A stretch of DNA of 64,000 nucleotides from Pigmentiphaga sp. NML080357 (GCF_002188465.1 NZ_NINW01000049.1:558001-622000); one strand, 5' to 3'. Positions 27,034-41,589 are shown, numbered from the stretch's first letter. Numbers and translations: made by a program. Notes: generated from the letters alone by a model not told the origin.

Positions 27034-27050
27034 TGCACGACAATGGTGCG
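27034..27050. promoter_or_regulatory. NtrC-like site upstream of gltB
   Basis: TGCAC-N5-TGGTGCG matches the NtrC consensus TGCAC-N5-TGGTGCA at all but the last base, 236 bases upstream of the gltB start. Nitrogen control of gltBD would make sense. However, the right half belongs to the repeat that flanks the RAYT-like gene, so the match may be accidental. Confidence 0.35.
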
Positions 27051-27105
27051 TCCCTTATTTAATTTCCAGGTTTTCAGCCCCGAATAATAATTGGGGACGT
27101 TCCCC
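27044..27105 (+). repeat. Right flank of the RAYT-like gene with a REP-like palindrome
   Basis: 27044-27063 nearly repeats 26315-26333. At 27093-27105, GGGGA-CGT-TCCCC forms a short palindrome followed by GTTTTATTTTT; this could terminate the RAYT transcript and also resembles the GGGGAC-GTCCCC palindromes that accompany some RAYT genes. The remainder up to gltB (27116-27285) holds no clear feature beyond a ribosome site. Confidence 0.45.
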
Positions 27106-27285
27106 GTTTTATTTTTCTTGCGCCGCCTGATGCGCCGCAGTATCGTCGCTTTCCCGCGGCGCGCCATGCGTGCGTGCGCCGCGGTGCGAGTGTCGGCCGG
27201 TGGCGCGCATGACTGCGCTGCCCGCCCTCGATGTCCCAGTACCCGGGTTCGTCCTCGCCGAACGAATCCCCCAGCGGAGCGCACC

Positions 27286-32073
<4,788 letters not shown>

Positions 32074-32218
32074 GGCCGCATCGCGGCCGTGGCGGACCGG
32101 GCGCGAGGGCGCGTGCGGTCCGGCCTCGCGGCGGCAAGGCGAACAGTAACGAATCGGAAGCCGGGCGCAAGGCGTCGATGCCGTGCCCGGCATCAAACAG
32201 AATTGTCAGGAAAGAGTC

Positions 32219-33688
32219 ATGGGTAAGGTCACCGGATTTCTGGAATACCAGCGTCTGCAGGAAGCGGCCGAAGCGCCGGAGGTGCGCGTCAAGCACTGGA
32301 AGGAGTTCGTCCTCCACCTGAACACCGAGCAGGCGAAGCAGCAGGGCGCGCGCTGCATGGACTGCGGCATTCCGTTCTGCACCAACGGCTGTCCGGTCAA
32401 CAACATCATTCCGGACTGGAACGACCTGGTCTATCGCCAGAACTGGAAGCAGGCCCTGGCGGTGCTGCACTCCACCAACAACTTCCCCGAGTTCACGGGC
32501 CGCATCTGCCCCGCGCCCTGCGAAGCCGCGTGCACGCTCAACATCAATAATGACGCCGTCGGCATCAAGTCGATCGAGCATGCCATCATCGATCATGGCT
32601 GGGAGCACGGCTGGGTCACGCCCCTGCCGCCCAAGGCCAAGACCGGCAAGAAGGTGGCCGTGGTCGGTTCCGGCCCCGCCGGCCTGGCTTGCGCCCAGCA
32701 GCTGGCGCGCGCCGGCCACGACGTGACGGTGTTCGAGAAGAGCGACCGCGTCGGCGGGCTGCTGCGCTACGGCATTCCCGATTTCAAGCTGGAGAAGTGG
32801 CAGATCGACCGCCGCATGGCCCAGATGGAGCAGGAGGGCGTGGTGTTCCGTCCGTCGACCTTCGTCGGCCGCGCCGAGGACGCCAAGGCGCTGGGCATCT
32901 CCGCCACCGTCAAGACGCCCGAGGAATTGCAGGCCGAGTTCGACGCCATCGTCATCTCCGGCGGGGCGGAAACCCCGCGCGACCTGCCGGTGCCGGGCCG
33001 CGAGCTGCAAGGCGTGCATTTCGCGATGGATTTCCTGCGCCAGCAGAACAAGGTGGTGGCCGGCGACAAGGTCAAGGACCAGATCGTCGCCACGGGCAAG
33101 CACGTGGTCGTGATCGGCGGCGGCGACACCGGCTCGGACTGCGTCGGCACGAGCAATCGCCATGGCGCCGCGTCGGTGACCCAGTTCGAGGTGATGCCGC
33201 AGCCCCCCGCCACCGAGAACAAGGAGCTGACCTGGCCGTACTGGCCGCTCAAGCTGCGTACGTCGTCCTCGCACGAGGAAGGAGTGGAGCGCGACTGGGC
33301 GGTGTCCACCAAGACCTTCAAGGGCAAGAACGGCAAGGTGACCTCGCTGGTGGCGTGCCGGGTCGAATGGGTGCGCGGTGACAACGGCCAGATGAAGATG
33401 GCCGAGGTCGAGGGCTCCGAGTTCGAGATCCCGGCCGACCTGGTGCTGTTTGCAATGGGGTTCGTGTCGCCCGTGCAACAAGTCCTGGATGCGTTCGGCG
33501 TCGAGCGCGACGCGCGCGGCAACGCCCGGGCCAATACCGAGGACTACCGTACCAGCGTGGACAAGGTCTTCGCCGCCGGCGACATGCGGCGCGGGCAGTC
33601 GCTGGTGGTGTGGGCGATCCGCGAAGGCCGGCAGTGCGCCGCTTCCGTGGACAGTTTCCTGATGGGCTCGACCGAGCTGCCGCGCTGA
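32219..33688 (+). CDS. gltD: Glutamate synthase, small subunit
   Basis: A 489-residue FAD- and Fe-S-containing subunit that passes electrons from NADPH to GltB. It has an N-terminal cysteine-rich region ([19 protein letters not shown] and [14 protein letters not shown]), an FAD-binding Rossmann motif ([18 protein letters not shown]) and a second dinucleotide motif ([16 protein letters not shown]). The ATG at 32219 follows CAGGAAAGAG. A 145-base gap separates it from gltB; they are almost certainly cotranscribed. The next gene, mlaF, is 442 bases away; that gap shows only a GC-rich stem (33701-33708 with 33724-33731) without a U tract and a TAGAAT at 34052-34057 that could be a -10 box for mlaF, with no clear -35. 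Confidence 0.95.
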   Translation: MGKVTGFLEYQRLQEAAEAPEVRVKHWKEFVLHLNTEQAKQQGARCMDCGIPFCTNGCPVNNIIPDWNDLVYRQNWKQALAVLHSTNNFPEFTGRICPAPCEAACTLNINNDAVGIKSIEHAIIDHGWEHGWVTPLPPKAKTGKKVAVVGSGPAGLACAQQLARAGHDVTVFEKSDRVGGLLRYGIPDFKLEKWQIDRRMAQMEQEGVVFRPSTFVGRAEDAKALGISATVKTPEELQAEFDAIVISGGAETPRDLPVPGRELQGVHFAMDFLRQQNKVVAGDKVKDQIVATGKHVVVIGGGDTGSDCVGTSNRHGAASVTQFEVMPQPPATENKELTWPYWPLKLRTSSSHEEGVERDWAVSTKTFKGKNGKVTSLVACRVEWVRGDNGQMKMAEVEGSEFEIPADLVLFAMGFVSPVQQVLDAFGVERDARGNARANTEDYRTSVDKVFAAGDMRRGQSLVVWAIREGRQCAASVDSFLMGSTELPR

Positions 33689-34130
33689 GCGGAGGGCGCC
33701 GCGTCCGGTCCGCCGCCCCCGGGCCGGACGCGCGCCGAGGCGCCCGTGGGGCGCAAGCGTCGCTTAAAAACTTCTTAACAGCGCTCCGGCAGACTTCTCC
33801 CGCGCGCCACGCCTGTGTCCGGCGCTGGTTTCCAGCCGATACAAGGAGCGGCCGGACTGTTGTAAAAACGTAAACCCGCGCGGGACGCCGTGGTTCATAA
33901 TCTGCACTCCCGCGCGAGGGCTGCGCCGACGGCCGTCCGGGCCGGCTGCCGGCACGCGCGAGCGTCCTTTCCCTGGAAGGGCAGTGCTACGTTTCCCCGA
34001 CAATACCCGTTGCCAGGCTAGGGTAACCCCGGTATCGAGACGGGCTGCTGTTAGAATCCCCCGCTGATTTCCCTCGAATTCGCTGATACTTTCGTCAAGC
34101 AACGCCCATCTTTTCAATTCTTCCGCTTAC

Positions 34131-34970
34131 ATGCCCGATTCGGCACGATCTTCTCAATCCTCCGACGTCGCACTGGCCTTCGACCGTCTGTCGGTAGGCT
34201 ATGGCGACCGTACGATCCTGCAGAACATCGACATGCAGGTCCGGCGCGGGCAGGTGGTCGCGATCATGGGCGGCTCGGGGTCGGGAAAGACTACCCTGCT
34301 GCGTGCCGCGACGGGGCAGCTTTCCCCCCAGGCGGGACGAGTGGTGACGCTGGGCGAGGATCTCTCCGCGCTGTCGGGCGATCGTCTGTTCGCGCTGCGC
34401 AAGCGCATGGGCGTGTTGTTCCAGCAGGGCGCGCTGTTCACCGACCTGGACGTCTACGAGAACGTGGCCTTTCCGCTGCGCGAGCACACGTCGATGACCG
34501 AGCCGGAGATCCTCGAGCGCGTGCTGTCCAAGCTGGACGCGGTCGGGCTGAAGGCCGCCGCGTTCCTGCGTACGTCCGAGATCTCCGGGGGCATGGCGCG
34601 GCGTGTCGCGCTGGCCCGCGCCGTGGTGCTGGAACCCGAACTCATCCTCTATGACGAGCCCTTTGCCGGCCTGGATCCCATTTCCATGGGGGTGACGGCG
34701 CAATTGATACGCACCATGACCGATCGGCTGGGATGCGCCTCGGTCCTGATCACGCACGACGTGCAGGAGTCGTTCCACATTACCGATCAGGTCTACCTGC
34801 TGGGGCGGGGGTCGCTCGTGGCCAGCGGGACGCCGGCCGAACTGTCCGCCTCCAAGGATCCGTTCGTGCATCAATTCCTCCATGGCGAGCCCGACGGCCC
34901 GGTGGCCTTCGAGTATCCCGAAACGCCGGCCTATCGCGCCTGGCTCGAACGCCAGCGGAGGGCACGCTGA
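34131..34970 (+). CDS. mlaF: Phospholipid transport ABC ATPase MlaF
   Basis: A 279-residue ABC ATPase that powers the MlaFED complex moving phospholipids between inner and outer membranes. Walker A is GGSGSGKTT (residues 47-55), the signature is [13 protein letters not shown], Walker B is [13 protein letters not shown], and the switch His follows in LITHD. The first gene of the mla operon, joined to mlaE by a one-base overlap (TGATG). The C-terminal tail ([19 protein letters not shown]) is typical of betaproteobacterial MlaF. Confidence 0.94.
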   Translation: MPDSARSSQSSDVALAFDRLSVGYGDRTILQNIDMQVRRGQVVAIMGGSGSGKTTLLRAATGQLSPQAGRVVTLGEDLSALSGDRLFALRKRMGVLFQQGALFTDLDVYENVAFPLREHTSMTEPEILERVLSKLDAVGLKAAAFLRTSEISGGMARRVALARAVVLEPELILYDEPFAGLDPISMGVTAQLIRTMTDRLGCASVLITHDVQESFHITDQVYLLGRGSLVASGTPAELSASKDPFVHQFLHGEPDGPVAFEYPETPAYRAWLERQRRAR

Positions 34971-35758
34971 TGGCCGCGCTCACCCGTTTCCTGATCGGCC
35001 TGGGCGCCGGCACGCGCACCTCGATCGCCGGCCTGGGCGCCTTTGCCCGGTTCTTCGCGCAGCTCCTGCTCAAGAGCGGCACGGCGTTGCGGCGGCCGCG
35101 GCTGGTGGTGCAGCAAGTCCACTTCATCGGCAATTATTCGCTGGTGATTATCGCCGTATCGGGGCTGTTCGTCGGCTTCGTGCTGGGGCTCCAGGGGTAC
35201 TACACGCTCAATCGCTACGGCTCGGAGCAGGCGCTGGGCCTGCTGGTCGCGCTCAGCCTGGTGCGAGAGCTCGGCCCGGTCGTGACCGCGCTCCTGTTCG
35301 CGGGGCGCGCCGGCACGTCGCTGACCGCGGAGATCGGGCTGATGAAGGCCGGCGAGCAGCTGTCGGCCATGGAAGTCATGGCCGTCGATCCGGTTCGGCG
35401 AGTCCTGGTTCCGCGCTTCTGGGGCGGCATCATCGCCATGCCGCTGCTGGCCGCCGTATTCTCGGCAGTCGGCATACTGGGCGGCTGGGGCGTGGGCGTG
35501 CAGCTCATCGGCGTGGACGAAGGGGCCTTCTGGTCGCAGATGCAGAACGGAGTCGACGTCTGGGAAGACGTGGGCAACGGCGTGCTCAAGAGCCTCGTCT
35601 TCGGCGTGGCGGTGACGCTGATCGCGCTCTACCAGGGCTACCACGCCACGGCGACGCCGGAAGGCGTATCGCGCGCGACCACGCGCACCGTCGTGGCGGG
35701 GTCGCTGGCCGTGCTGGGCCTGGACTTCCTGCTCACGGCCTGGATGTTCGGCAATTGA
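34970..35758 (+). CDS. mlaE: Phospholipid transport permease MlaE
   Basis: A 262-residue MlaE permease with about five or six helices. Conserved parts: [27 protein letters not shown] (TM1-2 region), [38 protein letters not shown] (the cytoplasmic coupling segment, in part) and [13 protein letters not shown]. It forms the membrane core of MlaFED with MlaD as the periplasmic ring. The start overlaps the mlaF stop. An 85-base gap precedes mlaD. Confidence 0.94.
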   Translation: MAALTRFLIGLGAGTRTSIAGLGAFARFFAQLLLKSGTALRRPRLVVQQVHFIGNYSLVIIAVSGLFVGFVLGLQGYYTLNRYGSEQALGLLVALSLVRELGPVVTALLFAGRAGTSLTAEIGLMKAGEQLSAMEVMAVDPVRRVLVPRFWGGIIAMPLLAAVFSAVGILGGWGVGVQLIGVDEGAFWSQMQNGVDVWEDVGNGVLKSLVFGVAVTLIALYQGYHATATPEGVSRATTRTVVAGSLAVLGLDFLLTAWMFGN

Positions 35759-35843
35759 ATGACGCGGCGCCCGCTCGTGGGCGCCCGCGGTGAAGAACTG
35801 GCAAGGACGCGCCGCGCGGGCGGGGAGTCCGGAGGAATACGAA

Positions 35844-36341
35844 ATGTCGCGAGAGAAAGTCGATCTCTGGGTGGGAATCTTCGTGCTGCTGGGCGCGCTC
35901 GCCTTGGTGTTCCTGGCGCTCAAGGCAGGCAACCTGCTGAACGTGCTGGCGGTCGGCAAGACCTATTCGGTGACGGCCAACTTCGACAACATCGGAGGGC
36001 TCAAGCCGCGGGCGCCGGTCAAGAGCGCCGGCGTCGTCGTGGGCCGCGTCTCGAGCATTACGTTCGACGACAAGATGTTCCAGGGCGTGGTGACCCTGGA
36101 CCTGGATGCCCGCTACGTGTTTCCCACCGATTCGTCCGCCAAGATCCTGACCTCGGGGCTGTTGGGCGAGCAGTACATCGGCATCGAGCCCGGCGGCGAC
36201 GACAAGAACTTCGTCGCCGGCGACAAGATCCGTTATACCCAGAGTGCGGTCGTGCTCGAGAATCTGATCAGCCAGTTCCTCTACAGCAAGGCGGCCGAGG
36301 GGAGCAACTCCGGATCGGGTGGCGAGTCCGCCCCGAAATGA
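35844..36341 (+). CDS. mlaD: Outer membrane lipid asymmetry protein MlaD (MCE domain)
   Basis: A 165-residue protein with one N-terminal membrane helix (VGIFVLLGALALVFLALK) and one MCE domain (YSVTANFDNIGGLKPRAPVKSAGVVVGRV, in part, through GLLGEQYIGIEPGG). Six copies form the hydrophobic channel of MlaFED. The start at 35844 has GGAGG at 35831-35835 and gives the standard length; the frame extends 18 codons upstream. The C-terminus is Ser/Gly-rich. Confidence 0.94.
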   Translation: MSREKVDLWVGIFVLLGALALVFLALKAGNLLNVLAVGKTYSVTANFDNIGGLKPRAPVKSAGVVVGRVSSITFDDKMFQGVVTLDLDARYVFPTDSSAKILTSGLLGEQYIGIEPGGDDKNFVAGDKIRYTQSAVVLENLISQFLYSKAAEGSNSGSGGESAPK

Positions 36342-36351
36342 CGACAAGCGA

Positions 36352-37143
36352 ATGAATATGAATAAGAAATTCCTGGCAATCGTGCTGGCGGCCGGCCTCG
36401 CCGGCTGTGCCACCGCACCCGAAGGCCGGCCGGCCGATCCGCGGGACCCGCTGGAAGGGTTCAACCGCAGCGTGTACAAGTTCAACGACACGGTCGACCG
36501 GGCCGTGCTCAAGCCGGTGGCGCAGGGCTATGTGGACGTGGTGCCGTCGCCGGTTCGCAGCTGCGTGCGCAACATGTTCGCCAACGTGGGCGACGTGATG
36601 TCCGCTATCAACAGCTTCCTGCAGAATCGCGCACCCGATGGCATCAACACCACCTTCCGGGTATTGCTGAACACCACCATGGGCGTGTTCGGCTGCTTCG
36701 ACCTCGCCACGCAGAACGGGCTGCCGCGCAACAAGGCCGATTTCGGCCAGACCCTGGGCGTCTGGGGCGTCGGCTCGGGGCCGTACCTGGTGCTGCCGTT
36801 CCTGGGCCCCAGCACCGTCCGCGACGCCGGCGGCACGGCGGTCGATTTCGTCGCCGATCCGGTGGCCGTCCGCAACATCGACAACATCCCGGTGCGCAAC
36901 ACGGTGTACGGGCTGCGGGTCGTCAATGCGCGCGCCAACCTGCTGGAAGTGGGCAACCTGCTCGACCAGGTTGCGCTCGATCCCTATAGCTTCACGCGCG
37001 ACGCCTACCTGCAGCGCCGGGCAAGCCTGATCCGCGGCGTAAAATCGGAGGATGGCGATCTGCCGGATTATTCGCTGCCCAATTACGACGATGATGACGA
37101 GCCTGCGGCGCCCGCTCCCGCATCGGGCAAGCCGCAACAATAA
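36352..37143 (+). CDS. mlaA: Outer membrane lipoprotein MlaA (VacJ)
   Basis: A 263-residue lipoprotein. The signal peptide ends in a lipobox (LAAGLAGC, Cys near residue 20), followed by RDPLEGFNRSVYKFNDTVDR and GVWGVGSGPYLVLPFLGPSTVRDA, both typical of MlaA. It forms the donut-shaped outer-membrane component that extracts misplaced phospholipids and hands them to MlaC. In E. coli mlaA is elsewhere; here it lies inside the operon between mlaD and mlaC, as in other betaproteobacteria. The start may be 36352 or the ATG two codons later. Confidence 0.93.
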   Translation: MNMNKKFLAIVLAAGLAGCATAPEGRPADPRDPLEGFNRSVYKFNDTVDRAVLKPVAQGYVDVVPSPVRSCVRNMFANVGDVMSAINSFLQNRAPDGINTTFRVLLNTTMGVFGCFDLATQNGLPRNKADFGQTLGVWGVGSGPYLVLPFLGPSTVRDAGGTAVDFVADPVAVRNIDNIPVRNTVYGLRVVNARANLLEVGNLLDQVALDPYSFTRDAYLQRRASLIRGVKSEDGDLPDYSLPNYDDDDEPAAPAPASGKPQQ

Positions 37144-37158
37144 GGACAAGGATTTCCC

Positions 37159-37821
37159 ATGGTTTTCAAGCATGTGACGATGACCGCGGCCGCGCCGCGG
37201 GGGTTTGCGTGGCTGGCCGCGCTGTTCCTGGGCCTGGCGCTCGCCCTGGCGGGCGCCCGCGCCCATGCGCAGAACCCCGGTTCGCCGGAGGCGCTGGTCC
37301 AGAAAGTAACGGGCGAGGTCCTGGCCGCGATCAAGTCCGATCCGTCGGTGCAGTCCGGCAATCCCCAGCGGCTGCTGCAGCTGGTGGATGAAAAGATCCT
37401 TCCGTACGTCGATTTCGAAAAGACGACGCGCCTGGCTGCCGGCCGCTACTGGCGCCAGGCCACGCCCGACCAGCAAAAGGCGTTGGTCAAGGAGTTCCGC
37501 ACCACGCTGGTGCGGACCTACAGCGGAGCGGTATCGTCGGTGAAACAGCAGACGGCCGTGGAGTTGCGCCCCTCGCACTACCCGGCCGATGCCACCGACG
37601 TGGTCGTGAAGACCGTCATCAAGCAGCCGGCCGGCGATCCCATCCCCGTGGACTACCGGATGGAAAAGGAAAGCCAGGGCTGGAAGATCTATGACGTCAA
37701 CGTGCTGGGCGTCTGGCTGATCGAGAACTACCGCAACCAGTTTTCGCAGCAGATCAGCCAGAACGGCATCGACGGCCTGATCAAGTCGCTGGCGGAGCGC
37801 AACCGCCAGTTCGAGCGGTAG
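37159..37821 (+). CDS. mlaC: Periplasmic phospholipid-binding protein MlaC
   Basis: A 220-residue MlaC (Tol_tol_Ttg2 family) protein. A long signal peptide ends at ARAHA-QNP (near residue 38). The mature region has the family run EKILPYVDFEKTTRLAAGRYW and DYRMEKESQGWKIYDVNVLG. It shuttles phospholipid between MlaA and MlaFED. It is the last recognisable mla gene here: no mlaB (STAS) gene follows; a GC-rich repeat block does. Confidence 0.93.
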   Translation: MVFKHVTMTAAAPRGFAWLAALFLGLALALAGARAHAQNPGSPEALVQKVTGEVLAAIKSDPSVQSGNPQRLLQLVDEKILPYVDFEKTTRLAAGRYWRQATPDQQKALVKEFRTTLVRTYSGAVSSVKQQTAVELRPSHYPADATDVVVKTVIKQPAGDPIPVDYRMEKESQGWKIYDVNVLGVWLIENYRNQFSQQISQNGIDGLIKSLAERNRQFER

Positions 37822-37825
37822 AAGT

Positions 37826-37999
37826 CCCCCCTACGCGCTGACGCGCGCCCCGAATGGTATAGACCCCAGCCGCTAAGCGGCAGCCCCCCGAGGGGGTCGG
37901 GACCCGCCTTGGGGCGGCCCTGCGCCGGGTCTCGTGGGGGGCTTTCCTTCCCCTTGAGGGGAGCGGCCGAAGGCCGCAAGGGGTAGGCTTCCCTCCCAT
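37826..37999. repeat. GC-rich palindromic repeat block after mlaC
   Basis: Begins 5 bases after the mlaC stop with CCCCCCTACGCGCTGAC, a unit also seen at 39979-39994 and, with two changes, at 45866-45885. It then holds CCCCCCGAGGGGG and, at 37948-37987, the CCCCTTGAGGGG / GCGGCCGAAGGCCGC / AAGGGG module found in reverse at 24534-24572. A consensus TATAAT (38005-38010) follows and may be a promoter -10 box for the ABC exporter genes, though no good -35 is seen. Confidence 0.7.
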
Positions 38000-38119
38000 T
38001 GGCTTATAATGGGGGATTCGCCCGGCATCTGCCGGGATTGCGCTTTTTGAGCCTCCCCTGCGCGTGCGAGCCGGTTGCAGGCCGTTTTGTGGGCGCGGAA
38101 GCGTTTTTCTATTCAAGCC

Positions 38120-39109
38120 ATGTCATCCGCCGTTCGTATCGAACATGTTTCCAAGGTCTATCCCAAGCAGACGAGCTTGTGGCGGCGCGTGGGTGCTGGC
38201 GCGGCCGGGGAAGGGTTTCAGGCGCTGAACGACGTCAGCCTCGAGATCGCACCTGGCGAGTTCTTCGGCCTGCTAGGGCCCAACGGGGCCGGCAAGACGT
38301 CGCTGATCGCCATCCTGGCGGGCCTGTCCAAGGCCACGACCGGGCAGGTGTCGATCTGCGGCTACGACGTCGCCACGCAGTTCCGGGCCGCGCGCCGCGC
38401 GCTGGGCGTGGTGCCGCAGGAACTGGTGTTCGATCCGTTCTTCACCGTGCGCGAGACGCTGCGCATCCAGTCCGGCTATTTCGGGCTGCGCAACAACGAT
38501 GACTGGATCGACGAGATCCTCGAGAACCTGGGCCTGACCTCCAAGGCCGACGAGAACATGCGCGCGCTGTCGGGCGGCATGAAGCGGCGGGTGCTGGTCG
38601 CCCAGGCCCTGGTGCATCGGCCGCCGGTGATCGTGCTGGACGAACCCACCGCGGGGGTGGACGTCGACTTGCGGCGTACGCTGTGGCAGTTCATCTCGCG
38701 GCTGAACCGGATGGGGCACACCATATTGCTGACTACGCATTACCTCGAAGAAGCCGAGGAGCTGTGCGGCCGCATCGCCATGCTCAAGGCCGGGCGCATC
38801 GTGGCGCTGGACACCACCCGGGCGCTGCTGGCCAAGGTCGGCGGTTCGCGCCTGGTGCTGCACATGGGCGCTTCGGGGTGGCCCGAGGGCAAGAACCGGG
38901 CGCTGGACGAACGCCTGGTCCAGCGCCAGGGCAATCGCGCCGTGCTCCGCCTGGACAACAGCACCGAGCTGGAGACGCTGCTGGCCCAGGTGCGCACGGC
39001 CGGTGGCGTGATCGAGGGCATCGAGGTCCTGCCCGCCGATCTGGAAGACGCCTTCCTCGACATCATGCACGGCGCCTCGGCGCCCGCGGCGCTGGAGAAG
39101 GCGGCATGA
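38120..39109 (+). CDS. ABC-2 type exporter, ATPase subunit (YadG-like)
   Basis: A 329-residue ABC ATPase. Walker A is [10 protein letters not shown] (near residue 58), the Q-loop is VPQEL, the signature is LSGGMKRRVLVAQAL, and Walker B is VIVLDEPTAGVDVDLR with His in LLTTHYLEE. The long C-terminal domain (after residue 240) is usual for YadG-type exporter ATPases. Its partner permease follows after 10 bases. The substrate is unknown; its place between mla and ibaG-murA is conserved in Burkholderiales and hints at an envelope role. Confidence 0.88.
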   Translation: MSSAVRIEHVSKVYPKQTSLWRRVGAGAAGEGFQALNDVSLEIAPGEFFGLLGPNGAGKTSLIAILAGLSKATTGQVSICGYDVATQFRAARRALGVVPQELVFDPFFTVRETLRIQSGYFGLRNNDDWIDEILENLGLTSKADENMRALSGGMKRRVLVAQALVHRPPVIVLDEPTAGVDVDLRRTLWQFISRLNRMGHTILLTTHYLEEAEELCGRIAMLKAGRIVALDTTRALLAKVGGSRLVLHMGASGWPEGKNRALDERLVQRQGNRAVLRLDNSTELETLLAQVRTAGGVIEGIEVLPADLEDAFLDIMHGASAPAALEKAA

Positions 39110-39119
39110 GGGCGATGCG

Positions 39120-39968
39120 ATGAGCGCGGTCCAGCCTACCGATCGTCGGACCGAGGCCGAGCAGGGCGCCAGGCCTGCCGGCTTCATTGGCCTGCAGCCC
39201 AACCTGAATGCGGGATCCGGTTTCCTGACCCTGTTCTACAAGGAAATGCTCCGGTTCTGGAAAGTCGGTTTCCAGACCGTCGCCGCGCCTGTGGTCACGG
39301 CCGTGCTGTACCTGCTGATCTTTGCCCACGTGCTGGAAGGGCGGGTCACGGTGTACGAAACGGTGCCATATACGGCGTTCCTGATCCCCGGGCTCATGAT
39401 GATGAGCATGCTGCAGAACGCCTTCGCCAATTCGTCGTCGTCGCTGATGCAGAGCCGCGTCACCGGCAACCTGGTGTTCATGCTGCTGCCGCCGTTGACC
39501 CATTGGGAATTCTTCTGGGCCTACGTGCTGGCCGCGATCGTGCGGGCGCTGTTCGTCGGCCTGGGCATCTACGCCGTATCGCTGTTCTTCGCCGAGCCGC
39601 GCTTTGCCGAACCGCTGTGGATGCTGGTGTTCGCCGTGCTCGGCAGCGGCATCATGGGGGTGCTCGGGCTGATCGCGGGCATCTGGGCCGAGAAGTTCGA
39701 CCAGATGGCGGCCTTCCAGAATTTCCTGATCGTGCCTGCCACCTTCTTGTCCGGGGTATTCTATTCCGTGCATTCGCTGCCGCCGTTCTGGCAGGCCGTG
39801 TCGCACTGGAACCCCATCTTCTACACCATAGACGGCTTCCGTTATGGGTTTTTCGGCGTCGCGGACGTTTCCCCCTGGCATAGCCTGGCGGTTGTCGCCG
39901 GGACTTTCGTGCTGGTGGCTTCGTTCGCGCTGCGGCTGTTGTCCACCGGCTACAAACTTCGCTATTGA
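39120..39968 (+). CDS. ABC-2 type exporter, permease subunit (YadH-like)
   Basis: A 282-residue membrane protein with six helices and an N-terminal amphipathic stretch (GFLTLFYKEMLRFWKVGFQT). The ABC-2 signature region is present (YTAFLIPGLMMMSML and GILWAEKFDQMAAFQNFLI-like GIWAEKFDQMAAFQNFLIVP, with TFLSGVFYSVHSLP). It pairs with the upstream ATPase. The substrate is unknown. A short repeat fragment (39979-39994) follows its stop. Confidence 0.88.
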   Translation: MSAVQPTDRRTEAEQGARPAGFIGLQPNLNAGSGFLTLFYKEMLRFWKVGFQTVAAPVVTAVLYLLIFAHVLEGRVTVYETVPYTAFLIPGLMMMSMLQNAFANSSSSLMQSRVTGNLVFMLLPPLTHWEFFWAYVLAAIVRALFVGLGIYAVSLFFAEPRFAEPLWMLVFAVLGSGIMGVLGLIAGIWAEKFDQMAAFQNFLIVPATFLSGVFYSVHSLPPFWQAVSHWNPIFYTIDGFRYGFFGVADVSPWHSLAVVAGTFVLVASFALRLLSTGYKLRY

Positions 39969-39978
39969 GATGAGAGTA

Positions 39979-39994
39979 TCCCCCTACGCGCTGA
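39979..39994 (+). repeat. Short copy of the intergenic repeat unit
   Basis: CCCCCTACGCGCTGAC, 10 bases after the permease stop, identical over 16 bases to the start of the block after mlaC (37827-37842). It looks like a truncated member of the same family. Confidence 0.55.
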
Positions 39995-40051
39995 CTCGGG
40001 CCGTGTACTTTCATCGGCTGCGCGTCGCGCGCAGTGTTTCGGACAACTAAG

Positions 40052-40303
40052 ATGAGTACCATGCTTCCCACTCCCGAGCAGGTCCGGCAGTACATTCTCG
40101 ACGGACTGTCTTGCGAGCATGTCGATGTGCAGGGCGACGGCCAGCATTTCGAGGCGCTCATCGTCAGTTCCGAATTCGCCGGCAAGCGTCCCATCGCGCG
40201 GCACCAATTGGTCTATGCCGCATTGGGCGAGCGCATGCGCGAGGAAATCCACGCATTGTCGATGCGCACTCTCACTCCACAAGAATTCAAGGCGGGCAAT
40301 TGA
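40052..40303 (+). CDS. ibaG: BolA family protein (IbaG-like)
   Basis: An 83-residue BolA-type protein, with the class II KH-like fold. The helix-turn-helix signature [31 protein letters not shown] (in part) and a conserved His in HFEALIVS and a Cys in LSCEHVDVQ fit IbaG/YrbA, which with monothiol glutaredoxins handles Fe-S clusters and affects envelope homeostasis. The ATG at 40052 was chosen; one at 40061 is possible. The stop overlaps the murA start by one base, so the two are coupled, as in many proteobacteria. Confidence 0.87.
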   Translation: MSTMLPTPEQVRQYILDGLSCEHVDVQGDGQHFEALIVSSEFAGKRPIARHQLVYAALGERMREEIHALSMRTLTPQEFKAGN

Positions 40304-41589
40304 TGGATAAGCTGCAGATCACCGGCGGTCGTCCCCTGCGTGGGGAAGTCGAGGTGTCGGGGGCGAAGAACGCCGCGCTGCCCTGCCTGTGCGCTTCGCT
40401 GCTGACCGCCGATGCGGTGACGCTCGAGAACGTGCCGCAGCTCAACGACATCGGCACCACGCTGCGCCTCTTGCGCCGCCTTGGCGTCAAGGCCGAACGC
40501 CACGGCAGCGAGGACGAACCGGGCGATCGCGTCACGCTCGAGGCGAGTCAGGTCGATTCGTTGGAAGCGCCGTACGAGCTGGTCAAGACCATGCGGGCCT
40601 CCATCCTGGTGCTGGGACCGCTGCTGGCCCGATTCGGCGAGGCGCGGGTCAGCTTGCCCGGGGGCTGCGCCATCGGCCAGCGGCCCATCGACCAGCACAT
40701 CAAGGGGCTGGCGGCCATGGGCGCCGACATCAGCATCGAGCACGGTTTCGTGGTTGCGCGCGCGAAGCGCCTGAAAGGCGCCGCCATACGCACCGACATG
40801 GTTACCGTGACCGGGACCGAGAACCTGCTCATGGCCGCGGTGCTGGCCGAAGGGCTGACGGTGCTGGAGAACGCGGCGCGCGAGCCCGAGATCGTCGATC
40901 TGGCGGAAATGCTCATCAAGATGGGCGCGCGCATCAGCGGCCACGGCACGGACCGCATCGTGGTCGAGGGCGTCGCCCGGCTGCACGGCACGACCCACCG
41001 CGTCATGCCCGATCGCATCGAGGCCGGCACCTTCCTGTGCGCGGTGGGGGCGGTGGGCGGTGAAATCGTGCTGCGCAACGCCGATCCGGCCAGCATGGGC
41101 GCCACGCTCGACAAGCTTGCGGAGGCCGGCGTGGCCATCGAATGCGGTACCGACTGGGTCCAGGCCGGCATGCGCGGCCGCCCGCGCGCCGTGGGCTTTC
41201 GCACGCTCGAGTATCCCGGTTTCGCCACCGACATGCAGGCCCAGCTGATGGCCTTGAACGCCATCGCCGAAGGGACGGCGGTCATTACCGAGACGATCTT
41301 CGAGAACCGCTACATGCACGTCCAGGAGCTGCGGCGCCTGGGCGCGGACATCGAGATCGACGGCCACACGGCCGTGGTCAAGGGCGTGGCTCGCCTGTCC
41401 GGGGCCATCGTCATGGCGACCGATCTGCGGGCCTCGGCCAGCCTGGTCATCGCAGGCCTGGTCGCCGACGGCCAGACCGTCATCGACCGCATCTACCACC
41501 TGGATCGCGGCTACGAGCACATGGAGCGCAAGCTCCTGCGCCTGGGCGCCGACATCCGCCGCGTGAGCGGCGGTGGAGGGCAGGCATGA
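40303..41589 (+). CDS. murA: UDP-N-acetylglucosamine 1-carboxyvinyltransferase
   Basis: A 428-residue MurA, the first committed enzyme of peptidoglycan synthesis, transferring enolpyruvate from PEP to UDP-GlcNAc. The substrate-binding Lys-Asn is in [10 protein letters not shown] (residues 20-24 region), and the PEP-binding catalytic Cys, the fosfomycin target, is present in [15 protein letters not shown]. The C-terminal [16 protein letters not shown] is conserved. Overlaps ibaG; followed 40 bases later by hisG. Confidence 0.96.
   Translation: MDKLQITGGRPLRGEVEVSGAKNAALPCLCASLLTADAVTLENVPQLNDIGTTLRLLRRLGVKAERHGSEDEPGDRVTLEASQVDSLEAPYELVKTMRASILVLGPLLARFGEARVSLPGGCAIGQRPIDQHIKGLAAMGADISIEHGFVVARAKRLKGAAIRTDMVTVTGTENLLMAAVLAEGLTVLENAAREPEIVDLAEMLIKMGARISGHGTDRIVVEGVARLHGTTHRVMPDRIEAGTFLCAVGAVGGEIVLRNADPASMGATLDKLAEAGVAIECGTDWVQAGMRGRPRAVGFRTLEYPGFATDMQAQLMALNAIAEGTAVITETIFENRYMHVQELRRLGADIEIDGHTAVVKGVARLSGAIVMATDLRASASLVIAGLVADGQTVIDRIYHLDRGYEHMERKLLRLGADIRRVSGGGGQA

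Noticed and set aside
33689-34130. Small RNA or riboswitch upstream of mlaF
   Set aside because: Only a GC-rich stem without a U tract and isolated -10-like boxes were found; not enough to support a call.
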